Part shown: positions 24,485 to 35,554 of the stretch, in pieces | How positions within the stretch are numbered: position 1 is the first letter of the stretch | How the letters are laid out: the number at the start of each line of letters is the position of its first letter | Assembly: GCF_010183535.1 (NCBI RefSeq) | Contig: NC_071332.1 | Location: 13,144,001-13,208,000, forward strand | DNA from: Caenorhabditis remanei | Taxonomy: Eukaryota > Nematoda > Chromadorea > Rhabditida > Rhabditidae | Reading direction: 5' to 3' | Length of the DNA: 64,000 nucleotides | Program-made: the position numbers and the translations under genes | The notes under the pieces: generated by a model | The model's input: only the letters and a program-made list of their open reading frames with translations | What the model was told of the DNA's origin: nothing | Databases searched by the model: none

Positions 24485-25809
24485 ATAAACCTAGTTGTGA
24501 GGACACTTATTAGTTTGTATAATCATACAACGAATATCACAAAAACTAGGAGGCAATGAACGCTGGAATCCTCGCTATTGAATTTTAGTTTTTCCAGTAT
24601 CTGAACAGTATGATTCAATTTCATAAGAGCTTTTTTCCATATTGTATATTACTAAAAAATTCTTCCTCCTATCATGCGTATATTTCATCCTTCTTCATTT
24701 TTCGAAGCAATTGGATATATTTCATTGATCAACCAGTTCACGCTGTTCACCAAATGATCTATTGCTCTCATAGTAGACAAACGGACAGATGGCCACCTCA
24801 CCGTTTCTCATTTTGATGGTACTGAGCCTTGCTCTCTTTTTGTCTGCGGAAAAAGAGAGTCCTTGACGAGCTGAAAAGTGGTCATTTTTCATTTTGTTAT
24901 GTGGGTCAACTGCTCTTTTGATTCCTTATTCTTGAGAGATTCATAATTTCACAATTGTGTTTCTAGAGACTTAATACCATTTTATTTGAATTATTTATTT
25001 TGAAAAATCAATACGAAAATATAGTAAAACTGATGATTCATTGTGGGCCCTCATGTTGTGGGTCGCACCTCTCTCTTCTTTTTCTTCCCGTTTTTCGCCC
25101 CATCAGTTATTTTTCGTTGCTTCGTTTTCCCCTTCTCTCCCCGCTCCATTGTCCTTTTTTCTCAAATTTCCTCGTTCAATATGAGCCAATAAAGCAGTAA
25201 AAGTAATAAATGAGACCTTCCCCTCATTATACTTTTTAAACTAGAGCGAATATTTGTCCAGATGTTGATTGACTCTCTGAGTTCTCACACTTTTTCTTCT
25301 TAACTTTTCGTTATCAATAAATCAAAATCAAGTGTTATCAGTTTGAAATTCTACGACCATCGCTTTTACCTGATTACAGAAGCGTGTCATTATCACAACT
25401 TTTGTACCAACTCGTATCAGGTAACCTTTTGTTGTGATATATATTTTTGAGGTCTAGAAAATTAAATTTGATTGACTTTTTTCTTTCAATGACAAGCACT
25501 AAGATCACCTAGCTAAACACCCAATTCTGATTCTCCCCAGTAAAATAGACATTGAAATCAAATCTAAGCAGAGCATACGTCTCTTTCTCTTTCTCCTCAA
25601 GAACCTTCATCCGAATGAAAAATGAGTGAGGTTCGATGGCTGCTCTGAGATTCTTTTCATCATTCGAAAAAGTTTCTATCTGTTGTATAAGTTCATGTTC
25701 TTCTCGCTTTTCTACTCGTCTATCTCTTCTTTTTTTAATTAAAGAAATTCTTCGAACAACGATCGCCGATCAATCAAAATAGTTTTCAGAGGTGATTGTG
25801 TGATTCAAA
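24485..25809. other. Intergenic, 1.3 kb, pyrimidine-rich
   Basis: No convincing exon. Long C/T-rich tracts (around 25060-25180 and 25570-25740) precede the first coiled-coil gene. The only specific element noted is the TTTTGTACC motif listed at 25397. Confidence 0.4.
25397..25409 (+). promoter_or_regulatory. AACTTTTGTACCA motif upstream of coiled-coil gene 1
   Basis: A 13-base string repeated exactly at 27269-27281 ahead of coiled-coil gene 2, with a variant at 29211 ahead of gene 3. It is about 400 bp upstream of the start here. It could be a shared promoter site or just duplicated flanking DNA. Confidence 0.35.
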
Positions 25810-26661
25810 ATGTTGAGTTCTACCAGTCAAGAGGAAAACAGACAAGTTCAGTGCTCCCCTATTCAAGATTTGTGTGCACAGGAATGTATGAATTGCTCAA
25901 CTAGGATTGCTGAGAATGAATATTTAGTGGCAAAAAATGGACAATTGACAGCTTATATCGAGATATTGAAAGCGAGTCCATCAAATTTCAACTTCCAGAA
26001 CATAGAAAAAGAAAAAAATCCGAAAGGCGAGTAAACAATTAATTCAGTTCTAATAAACTTACGAGAATTTAGATTTCGAAAAGGATGAAAAGCTGAAACA
26101 ACTCTATTATAAGTTGGAAAGATTCAAAGAAACATCAAACTATTTGAAAGTGGAAAACGAGGGATTGAAACGAAAACAAGTGGACATCCGCCAGAAAGTT
26201 GTCGTTTGTAATGAGAAAGCCAACTCATTAAGAGACGAATTGAAAAGTGCAAAACTAAAAATTCAAGACCTGGAGAAGGAGTCAGAAGATCAGTTTAACT
26301 TGTCTTTAGACATCGGTCGGTTGTTTTTCAACTATTTTTCATTATTAAAGACTTTATTTCAGAAACACTGAAGAGAAGGTCAGAAAAAGCGGAGAATAAA
26401 GTCATCAGAGAGCTTCAAGAAAAGTGTGAAAGACTGAAGGAACAACTCAAGTATCGGAACGTTTCATACAAAATCCTCCAAGATCAAATGAATAAAATGG
26501 AAGTCAGGAGCAGAGAAACATCAAAAACAGATGAAGAGAAAATACTCAACAGTAGTTCAAAAGTTTCTTTCCACTGGTTTCTGGTTTCAACTGTTTTTTC
26601 TTGTAATATTCTTATTTTTCTCTTCATATTATCTTTCCTACTTTTCCGTCTTGCTTACTAA
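25810..26661 (+). CDS. Tail-anchored coiled-coil protein (coiled-coil gene 1)
   Basis: Start at 25810 (MLSSTSQEENRQVQCSPIQD). The N-terminus has a Cys cluster (CAQECMNC), then a Lys/Glu-rich helix with coiled-coil character (LYYKLERFKETSNYLKVENE; LKSAKLKIQDLEKE; LQEKCERLKEQLKYRN; YKILQDQMNKME). It closes with one hydrophobic C-terminal segment (FLVSTVFSCNILIFLFILSF) and a few basic residues, typical of a tail anchor. Three exons, about 250 residues. The first intron only joins in phase if it starts with GC (G|GCGAGTAAAC...TTTAG), a GC-AG intron. No named family recognised. The order Cys-cluster, coil, YK.LQ.QM, TM is shared with the gene at 27661. Confidence 0.65.
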
Positions 26662-27660
26662 ACTCATCTGATACTCAAACCCGTCATTTTTGAACTTTCC
26701 TGTACAGCAGTACATGTTTCTTTCTACCGTACAAATCTCATCTGTGAATTTTGCATATCTTTTCAAATTTCCGTTTCAAGTTTTATTAAATAACCCATTT
26801 CCTCAATTTTCACTTTTCTTTGTGTTTTTTTCTTCATAAAACTATCAAAATAATTATTTTTGATTTGACAGACAGATGTTCATGAAAACTTCGATTGAAA
26901 ACTCAAATAGTACAACAGAACATCTGTTCTCTCATTCCTTTCCCTTTTTCTTTTTTTGCCACATTATTCCATTCTCTCTCTCATTTTCACTTTGTCTCTC
27001 TCCGTATGTCCTTTTTCGTTTTTTCTGCACATTTTCCCCATAACGACCCAATTTTAATGTTAATGAACGTTGCACTTTCTACATTCAGATTGAGACAAAA
27101 GACAATGAGAACGAGAGAGTATCAGATTTTTCTCTCTTTTGATGCTAATGCACTTTTCTAATGCCCGACCTCGCTCATGACTGCTTTCTGTTCTGTTATG
27201 TTTAATTAAAAAACTATCATCCGATGTGATCAGTTTCAATTTCTCCGACGTTGCATGACAGAGTTCATAACTTTTGTACCAGTGTGTGCCATTTCTGCTT
27301 TTTTCTTCTTATCTCTTTCTTTGTAATATCAAAGAATCCCTCCCAGCATTTCTTTCGTGTCATGGAAAAGAAAACAAAAGAAATGAATGAAGACCACCTA
27401 GTCAGTAAACTCGGCGTTCTTCTTTTTTGGTTCCATCAAAAAAATCTATTCATTGGATTCTCAAATATCCCTGCAGAACACAGAACTTATCTACTGACAA
27501 GACGAAAGCACATCTTTCTTCCTTTTTCTCTTTTTCAACGTCTAATTCTCTCTTCTTACATGTTCTTGTTCCCCAGAGACCGTTGCTTTCGAAACAAGAA
27601 CTTTTCTCGATATCAAACTTTTCAGTTGTCCCAATTCTCTTCGAAGACTTCTACTTTACA
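26662..27660. other. Intergenic, 1 kb, pyrimidine-rich
   Basis: T/C-rich DNA with no exon recognised. Open frames such as the one upstream of 27661 lack a supporting start. It contains the second AACTTTTGTACCA copy. Confidence 0.4.
27269..27281 (+). promoter_or_regulatory. AACTTTTGTACCA motif upstream of coiled-coil gene 2
   Basis: Identical to the motif at 25397 and followed by GTGTGTGCC. It lies about 380 bp upstream of the start at 27661, nearly the same distance as in gene 1. Confidence 0.35.
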
Positions 27661-28633
27661 ATGATCCGAAACTTTGCTGATATTGTAAAACAAAATGAAA
27701 GCAACAATCAGGCGGATAAAGAAAACGCCTTGCCAATGGTCGGAGCAAAAGGAGAAGAAGAACAGTTGACAGTCAGTTCTCTTGAACCAATATCAATGTC
27801 TTCCGAGGAATCTTATGTCATAGGTAATCAGCCTTACCTAAGCGACATTTTTATTATGTCATTTTCAGATATCAGCAATGAACAAAAACTGGAAAGTGTT
27901 CGCGCGGAGGTTTTTTGCGTTCAAAAACTTCGGGATCAAATAAAAGAGTTGACTGCGAAGGAGAAAAAAATTACGAAGATGTTCGTCGAATACAAAGACA
28001 AATCAAATGCACTGAAATATCAATTGAAGATTTCCGAGCAAGGCAAGAAAGAGTTGGAAGAGTACGTTGGTGAGTTGACAATTCTTCATTATTTTCAGTT
28101 TAATGTTGGAAAATTTATTATATCTTTCAGTTAACTTCAACAATTATCTGGATGATGTTTATAAGAAGCTCGCTGATTGGGAACAAAAGTTGGAGAAGGC
28201 AGAGAAACAAAGAGAGTATTCCTGGGTTGCCTATCGTGTCTTGCAGGGACAGATGGACTACGAAGAAAACGTCTCGAAAAAACAAAAAGAGTACATCAAA
28301 CAACTGGAAATCTTGGTTAAAGTTAAACTGGAAGAATGGAAGGACGTGGTCGATGAAGGTGAGCAGCAGGATTCAGGAATGGAAGAGGATGACGAAAAAA
28401 ATTCTCCCATCAAAATGGAGTTAAACGATAATATATTCAATTATGCCAAACAGAACTTCGAAGATTTTGACAATTTTAAATCGACTGCTAATTTGGAACT
28501 GGAGAAAAAGAATTTTGAGTTAGAAGCGGCTAGGAAGAGGATCAAGGAGCTTGAGAGCCAGAGAATTATCCCAGCTCACTATTATTTCATTTTATTTTTG
28601 ATCGGTCTGTATGTTCTGAGTACTCTGTTCTAA
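27661..28633 (+). CDS. Tail-anchored coiled-coil protein (coiled-coil gene 2)
   Basis: Start at 27661 (MIRNFADIVKQNESNNQADK). The frame is open further upstream but without a suitable ATG. A Ser/Glu-rich stretch is followed by a coil (VQKLRDQIKELTAKEKKITK; YQLKISEQGKKELEEY), a second coil (LADWEQKLEKAEKQREYSWV; YRVLQGQMDYEENVSKKQKE), an acidic linker (EEDDEKN), a third coil (LELEKKNFELEAARKRIKEL) and a C-terminal hydrophobic tail (YYFILFLIGLYVLSTLF). Introns at about 27822-27868 and 28071-28130 share phase with gene 1. About 285 residues. Membrane tethering by the C-terminus with the coil in the cytosol is inferred from topology; function unknown. Confidence 0.7.
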
Positions 28634-29570
28634 CTCACAGTTTGTTCTAGAAAACCACAATGCTGAAACTATATCTTTCATGTACGGTTCTATCACTTTT
28701 TTCCAACTGCCAGTGATTCTCTTTGAAATGTTACCAAATTTTATATGCACTTTTAATTGTTTTTTTTTCCATTGTTAATTGAAACATAATAAATCAGTTA
28801 TTTCACTATCTCCTGTTTTGTTTCCGTTGTCTTTAAGGTTTCTTATCAGTTCTCTTCCAAGACAACTGTCGTTTCGTGGCGCCACAAAATGTTCTCCAGT
28901 CGGCACAAATCGTTCTCCGGTGGTTGGTTTTATGTTAAATCGCTTCCACATTCAGACTCTCATATTACTTCATTTTAATTGACTACTTTTTTCAATTACA
29001 TTGAATTGCTTGATTCCACTCAAAGTTATCTGTTTCAATGTCAAAAAGAAGCAATAAAAAAACGTGTGAAAATAATTTCTCCGACTCACGATCCGATCAT
29101 TTTATCTTTTTTGCTCAATGCACACTTCACATTCGTTGTTCTTCTTCTCTTCCTACTTTTTCTTTTTCTCGCAAGCGCCCATTTCTTTTTTTAATCGACC
29201 CTTCTGTACCGTGTGTAGTACCAGCTGGTGACTAGCTAGAGGTACAAATTGTTTAATAATTTTATGAGATGATCATCAAAAATCTAAAGCTGTGTGCTAT
29301 GAACCTTCTATATTTTCAAAAGATATCAAATCTCCACATCAGACCACCCAGTTGCAAAGTATTTGATATGATCGCAACTATATTTATATTTAAATATATT
29401 TATTTAAAAAACATTGGCTCTCTTGGAGTCAGTTCGCTTTCTTCCTATCTCTTTTACGTTTATATCTCTTCTTGTTCAGTTATCTCACGCATGTTCTTTC
29501 ATCCTCTCACTTTTCGTAGGACCTTTGTTCTCAGATCACAACTTTCACTTTTCTTCAGTCCGCGTAAAAA
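28634..29570. other. Intergenic, 940 bp
   Basis: AT- and pyrimidine-rich spacer with low-complexity TATTTA around 29385-29410. No exon recognised. Confidence 0.4.
29211..29226 (+). promoter_or_regulatory. Variant of the TTTTGTACC motif upstream of coiled-coil gene 3
   Basis: CTTCTGTACCGTGTGT resembles CTTTTGTACCAGTGTGT at 27271, about 350 bp upstream of the start. The similarity is short and could be chance. Confidence 0.25.
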
Positions 29571-29890
29571 ATGGACAGCCGCTCCCACCTCAACAATGAG
29601 ACTTGTTGTGATGAAGTAGATTTATTAGCTGCCTATAAAGAACGGGTTAAATGTGTTTTTTGTGCATGTATGGAGGATAAAATGCTCCTTCTGAAAAATG
29701 AAAACGAAATGCTGAAGAAGTCAAGGACATCAACATCCATACAGCACACGCTACGAATAAGCCATGGTAACTCAACCGATAAGAAAGAGATATTAGGTGA
29801 GAAGCTGTATGAACATCTCATATTCATTAATCGATTTCAGCTGAAGTGGGATTATTGCTGGGTGAGACAGAGCCATATCATAAACTCTGA
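29571..29890 (+). CDS. Short relative of the coiled-coil proteins (coiled-coil gene 3, truncated)
   Basis: Start at 29571 (MDSRSHLNNETCCDEVDLLA). A Cys cluster followed by a Glu/Asn-rich helix (VKCVFCACMEDKMLLLKNEN) matches the N-terminal plan of gene 1 (CMNC....AENEYLVAKNGQ). One intron (GTGAGAAGC...GATTTCAG) joins LG to AEVGLLLGETEPYHKL and a stop at 29888-29890, about 92 residues. The long coil and C-terminal TM of its relatives are missing. It could be a decayed copy, or a short protein in its own right. Confidence 0.45.
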
Positions 29891-29926
29891 AATTAATTGC
29901 AAACAACAATTCAGCTGATTTTATTT

Positions 29927-29932
29927 CACCTG
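29927..29932 (+). promoter_or_regulatory. E-box upstream of the plus-strand Sri-like gene
   Basis: TTTCACCTGTA, about 54 bp upstream of the conserved start. It matches WWYCACSTGYY except for the final base. Confidence 0.45.
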
Positions 29933-29973
29933 TATATACTTTCCGTAGAATTCTCCCTATGTGAAATCATTCT

Positions 29974-31121
29974 ATGGCTGAGGCAATGTTAAACACCACT
30001 TGCCAGTTTGAAGATCCATCTTATATTGTAGTTTTGCATTTCATATTCACAACTTTCTCAATTCCAATCTATGGATTTGCTTTTTGGGTTTTAACATTCA
30101 AATGTCCGCCAAGATTCAAAGCTTATCGAAATTTAATTGTTCTTCAAATTTTCTCGTGAGTTTTTAGGAAATTTTATGATACGAAAACCAAATAAAACAT
30201 TGCAGCGGAATAGTACTAGAATTTCATGTTGGTGTCATCTGGAAAGTTAGTCTCCCTCCTCCATGGGCAACAGTTTGTTCTCATGGTCTAGCATCTGAAT
30301 ACGCTGTAAATTGCTTCCAAGTATTTGTTGCTCTTCTGGTTTTCAATGGAATCACTTGCTTGTTTTTGTTTTTCTATCGAATGGAAAATGCTTCAAAACA
30401 TACAGAACGGTCGAAACTCCACATGACAACAAATTTCCTGAAATATCTATTTTATTTCATGCTTCTCCCAACTGCCGTTTTGACAATTCTTGTATACCCG
30501 GAGCTTGATGATCAGAAGGAATACAAAGTGAAGATGGAAAGGGTTTACTTTCTATTGAAATCGGATTCAATGCATTCATTGGTAGTTCTTTCAGGAATTT
30601 GGGGGACTCCTTTCATTTATGTGGTGTAAAAGTTGTTTCTTCCTTCGACTAGACTCTAGATTATTCAACTTGTGGTTTCTTGTTTCATATATTTGTATCT
30701 CGCTTGCGATTATTACTGGGCTTTGTGCCGCTACTGTTACTTATCAGTCATTAAATGTATCTCATCGAAGATTGTCTCCAGCGATATCCGCTATTCAGAA
30801 GAACTTTTTTGTTAGTTTAATTATTTCAGTGAGTGAAAAGTTACTTTGCAGTTTAGGATATTCTGAATTTCAGATTATGATTCATCTCAGCCTGCTTTTT
30901 ATTCCATTGACTGCTTATTTCACACTTGCTCTTTTTTCTGATCTGTCTACTTTTTCACCAAAAGGTAATAGAGAAAAGTTTCTGCGTGAAAAATGTTTTC
31001 AGAACTGTCCCATTTCATCATTATACTGATTCAACAACATGGATCTGTATCCACGTTAGCAATGCTAATGACAAACAATCTTTTGAAGAAGGCAGTGAAA
31101 AAAACCTTGTCGTGGAGATAG
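29974..31121 (+). CDS. Str-superfamily chemoreceptor, Sri-like (plus-strand copy)
   Basis: The first ATG is at 29974, but the family start MLNTTCQFEDP lies at 29986 and is the likelier one. Exon 1 ends RFKAYRNLIVLQIFS. Exon 2 begins GIVLEFHVGVIWKVSLPPPW and carries FYRMENASKHTERS in place of the usual RMEAVIVHR. Exon 3 enters in phase as REFGGLLSFMWCKSCFF and ends SAIQKNFFVSLIIS. A TM6 exon follows (IMIHLSLLFIPLTAYFTLAL). A terminal exon gives FIIILIQQHGSVSTLAMLMT and ends KKTLSWR with TAG at 31119. All frames join without lesions. It is more diverged than the four minus-strand copies and sits 13 kb away, inverted. Confidence 0.72.
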
Positions 31122-31204
31122 TACATATCACAGATTGGAATTTCAAACTGTGCTTTATCAAAATACAACTTCATAAATAGTTCAATAAGTGCCTATAATT
31201 ATTC

Positions 31205-31330
31205 TTGTTTTTCTGTTATCAAAAACCTTCAGATACGAGGCAGTCATCAGAGGCATTTCAATACATAATTATCACTGGAGCTGGCACTGCTAGCACAACT
31301 ATTTTCCTATTTTTCCATTCATTTTCTTTA
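31205..31330 (+). pseudogene. Possible remnant of a Sri-like terminal exon
   Basis: Just after the Sri-like gene, YIIITGAGTASTTIFLFF resembles the family TM7 block LIIQEHGAASTITMFMTN, shortened and out of splice context. A weak match that may be chance. Confidence 0.25.
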
Positions 31331-31570
31331 ACTTTTCTTCATTTTTTTCGTATTAGAAGCTGTTTGTCGTGGTTTTTGTCAATGAAGCTTTTTATTTTCT
31401 CAAGTGGTTTACATAATCTTCAGGGATCGATTTCAACTTCCTCTTCCATGATGACTTGATCTCAATGAGTCACAAATTCAGAAGTCGCTAACAGACATGA
31501 TAATTATCCGTCACGTTCTTCTTGATTATCAATTTCCTGTTTTCTAAAATTCAAGCATTTTTCAGTTTTG

Positions 31571-32995
31571 ATGCCGTTATCTTATCTGGAAGTTGATCTT
31601 TTCCCAAGTATTAATGAAGACGTTTCTATCTACAAGTTTTATGATTTTCTCGAGTAAGCACTTGTGTTTAGTTCACCTATATTCAGACCCTCATAATAAC
31701 TTTTGAATCTTTCAGAAAACTATCAAATGATAGTATTTATGTAGAGTTTTGGATTTCCATCGTTGGAGTTTTTCTAACAATATTTCACCTTGTTGTTTTA
31801 TCCAAAATCACCGGATCGTCAATTGTCTCTATTATGATTGGTGTTGCCATATGTGATCTTTTATCCATGATTGTAAATATCGCTTCCCGAGATATGATAT
31901 TAAACTTTTTTGGCGCTACTTGGTGAGTAAGATCAAGAATTTTGAAAACATTCTCATTTAGCACTCCGCCAAACACTCTCTTCATCAGCCACGTCTTCTG
32001 GATTCTCATGACGGTTCGTGATGACGTCATAAGATGCTCCACGTGGCTCACTGTTCTCATGGCATTAATAAGATATTTAGTGTCTAAATATTTCTCGAAG
32101 ACCCAGTTTCATGTGATGTCTGGTTTTCATTTCGGATTCTTGGCATCACTAGTCAGTTTTCTGATCAGTTCGCTATTTTCCATGTTCTTCTATTTGTGTG
32201 TAAAGTTTGTTGAAGTTGGAAAGTGGAAGCCATCACAAAAGTAAGCGAAACATTTTAAGACTGTAAAGTGTAGAAAATAATCAGTTGTACAAATATTCCA
32301 CTCCACACGGAAATGCCATTATATGAGCAGAGATTGTCAGATATGTTTTCAATAGACAATGGGACACCTCTCAGAATATTTCAATTGGTTAATGTGAGCA
32401 AAAGTGAGTTGAAAAAGTAAATTTACTGAAATAGTAAACTTCACAAGCTATCAGATAATCCCATGTATTCTATTACCATTTCTGACAACATTTTTAGCAG
32501 TGGAACTACGACGAACTGAGAAAAACCGCAGCTCGACGAGTGTTTTGTACAAGAACAAGTGGGCCCTCCTCTTAAAAAACCATCTGAAAATGTTTTTACA
32601 GCACCGAAAAAACTACAATTCTGGTAATAATTATGACCTTTTTGATATTCGTGGCATCACTACCCACTGGAATCGCCACCGCTTTTCAAGTGGCTTACGT
32701 AGATTTAGGATTTCTGTGAGTTGTCATGAAGAGCCGGCCGTTACGGTGTGAATAATATTCTAGATTTATATTCATTTACGTTGACACAATATGTAATGCA
32801 CTTCTTCTATCTACGGCTTCCATTAATTGTTTCATTTGCTTCGCAATGTCATCACAGTATAGAAAAACTGCAAAAAGGATGTTGAGGGTGAGTTCTGAAA
32901 ATTGGAGTTGGGTTACTAGCATTTGTTTCTTCAAGATCGCCGAACCCATACAGGTGAATTCTAATGGTGTATCGTTACGGAGGACAACAAATTGA
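31571..32995 (+). CDS. Srw-family chemoreceptor (plus-strand copy 2)
   Basis: Start at 31571 (MPLSYLEVDLFPSINEDVSI), spliced GA|A into KLSNDSIYVEFW. The TM1-TM2 exon reads FHLVVLSKITGSSIVSIMIG; the usual TRK...MTSS block is shortened to SKI-TGSS, an odd deletion of several residues in intracellular loop 1. Later exons give VIRCSTWLTVLMALIRYLVS, CTNIPLHTEMPLYEQRLSDM, IIPCILLPFLTTFLAVELRR, TEKTTILVIIMTFLIFVASL and ASINCFICFAMSSQYRKTAK. A small last exon ends SLRRTTN with TGA at 32993-32995. About 360 residues, frame intact. Confidence 0.82.
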
Positions 32996-34138
32996 AAACA
33001 TCAATGTTAATTGGTTCCGTAAGCGCATTGTTATCCTTTTCAATGTTTTCCATTTCAATCTCTTTTGTTGTGTATTTTGTGATAAGTAAAAGTTGTCTTG
33101 TTTCATGCAACTCAATCTATTACTTGGTTTTCTTCATTATTGTTCACTACAATTTACGGATGAACGCGTCAATAACCTCGTCCGCTTGAGTTGATTGTGT
33201 TCTTAATAAAAAGTTTTTAATCTGAAATTATTCACGCTCATCTTCCTCCAAGATCAAAATATCTGTCAACGATATTATTTTCATCAATGTATGTTTTGGA
33301 TTACTGAATACAAGTTTTACAGAAATCTGTTATTTTTGGAAATAATTTTTCTCAAAGAACGCGTTGAGTCGAGAACTAAGCTACCAACATAATCACATAT
33401 TTTTTGAATAAAGAACACTTTTTCCTCTAATTTCCTTCCATACAGGCCACTAATTAAATAGGCTCTGATTCGCATAAATAATCTCCCAGAAAACCGACAC
33501 TTTTCCCTGTCGCCTGATTCATCAAAATGTCAGAGTGAGTTTTCTTCTCAATCACAAAATCTTCTAGATGTGTTTGGTTGCTTTCTGATTGTAGGTGGTT
33601 CATAGAAATCTCTGCAATTGCTTCTAAATTGCCATGTTTCCCAGAACGCAATCTTGAATGAGTGGATGGCGTGCCCTGGGAATATAAATGAAGAAGAAAT
33701 AAATGCCAACAGTCTATTTTTATTGAAAACCAGAGCTCCTGTTAACAAGGATACTTGAGCTCAAAATTTAAATTAAAAACTTTGAAAACCTTTATTTGGA
33801 ATTTTAGTTCCAAAATTATGTAGTCTCATCTCTTGCCAAATTTTCTAAATACTCAAACTGTTTTTTCTCCATTTTTATAAAATAATCTCAGATGATACTT
33901 TATTGTTACCTGACGTTTCTAATTACTTATTCAAAAGAATAATGACGAATTGCTGATTGGTTACTCACCCCTTACCTAGTTTCTACATCATCCAGGAAGT
34001 CGGGATTTTACGAGAGAAATGGAATAAAAACAATTTATTTATGTAAGAGACTGGACCTAACTCTATCAAATTTATCTCTGTTTTCTTCATTTTTCTATTT
34101 TTCCCAATCCCCCTTCATTTTTGGTCTATTTCAGAGAA
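32996..34138. other. Intergenic, 1.1 kb
   Basis: No exon with family motifs. Open frames on the minus strand near 33454-33748 show no recognisable domain, start or splice context. Confidence 0.4.
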
Positions 34139-35554
34139 ATGTCAATGACAACGTATGATAATTCCACATATTTGTTCCCGAATTCTGGAGAGTCTACCAG
34201 AAACTTTTTGTTCAAAATCTTCTCCTGGGCTCAGTACGTTATTCAGTGAAATTTTGATGTTTGCATATACATTTCATTTTCAGAGTAATCGGCTTCTACA
34301 GTGTTAAAATCGAGTTTTTCATTGCTTTCTTCGGAGTTCTTCTCACCAGTTTTCACATTTTTATTCTATCAAGAAAATCAATAATGACGTCATCAGTGAT
34401 CACCATCATGTTAGGAATTGCTTGTTTTGACATGACTTCGATGCTGATAACAATAGGAACAAATAACATGTTATATGGGACAGAAGGGTCCGAATGGTTG
34501 GTCAAACCAACTGATTTCTTTCAACACATCCATTTTTCAGTTCTTCTCCAGCCACTCTTCTCTCCTTCAAAGTCTTTTGGTTCTTCATTGCTAACCGAGA
34601 TTTGGTACGCCGTTCATCCACGTGGCTGGGAGTTCTGATGGCTTTCATTCGATTTGTGGGACTGAAATTCGGGACGCAACCAATATTTCAAAGATTGGCA
34701 AGACCTGTTTTCGGTTGTTATGCTATCGTATGCAGCATTGTTCCCAGCTTTATTCTTTCTGTTTTCTATTGGCTGAGATATGATTTTGTAGATTCAGACA
34801 CTGACACCTGGAAGCCTTCTAATGGGTAGAGAGAAAAATATTGTTTGGTAAATGAAACCGATTAAGTTTTCAGATGTCCCAACTACTCTCCAACTGATAT
34901 CCGACCGATTGTATCTCAAAAACCATCGAAACTTTTCACAGATTATGATGGAGTAGTGGGAAAAGTGTTCATGCTTATAAATGGTTCTATTTCAAAAATC
35001 ATTCCGTGCTTACTACTACCTTTGCTTACAATTCTGTTAACTTTTGAGTTACGACACGCAAAGAAAGTGAGAAAAAGTTTGAACGTGCCAGTAAAGGACA
35101 ACAAGTAAGATCAATTTCAAAATAAATCCTCGAATCTGGAATATTCCAGCACCGAGAGGACTACAATACTAGTTATTTTCATGACACTCTCATTTTTTAT
35201 TGCTGAATTGCCAATTGGAACAGCGTTAGCTCTACAATTTGCTTATACGGATATTGGTTTTTTGTAAGCTACCTTGATCGCTCGAATAATTTTTGCATTT
35301 GACTTTCTTCCAGGTTCTTGGCCACTTTTGTCACCCACATGTGTAACGCATTATTCACAATCAACTCTATCACACACTGTCTCGTCTTCTTTATAATGTC
35401 ATCACAATATAGAATAACTGTTCAAACGTTTATTGGGAGACCCAGACAAACGTTGGAAACGGTAATTCAGCTTTTATTGCTGTACACATAATTTAATAGT
35501 TTTCAGACAACTAGAACAACGGTTTTTAGCATTTCGAAAAAACGATCAATTTAA
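34139..35554 (+). CDS. Srw-family chemoreceptor (plus-strand copy 3)
   Basis: Start at 34139 (MSMTTYDNSTYLFPNSGEST), directly behind a CTATTTCAG that looks like a trans-splice acceptor. An intron splits Q|VIGFYSVKIEFF. Then FHIFILSRKSIMTSSVITIM, CSSPATLLSFKVFWFFIANR, VRRSSTWLGVLMAFIRFVGL, CPNYSPTDIRPIVSQKPSKL, IIPCLLLPLLTILLTFELRH, STERTTILVIFMTLSFFIAE and SITHCLVFFIMSSQYRITVQ. The last exon ends VFSISKKRSI with TAA at 35552-35554. About 370 residues. It heads a run of four closely similar copies with a D..TYLFPN or A..FLFPN N-terminus. Confidence 0.85.

Noticed and set aside
24610..25200. Open frames between the WSN and coiled-coil genes
   Set aside because: Composition is low-complexity pyrimidine and there is no exon context.
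27251..27660. Open frames upstream of coiled-coil gene 2, including one continuous with it
   Set aside because: They are T-rich and lack a credible start or family resemblance; the ATG at 27661 begins the part that resembles the sister genes.
33454..33748. Overlapping minus-strand frames in the 33-34 kb spacer
   Set aside because: No domain, signal peptide, splice partner or paralog; typical chance frames.
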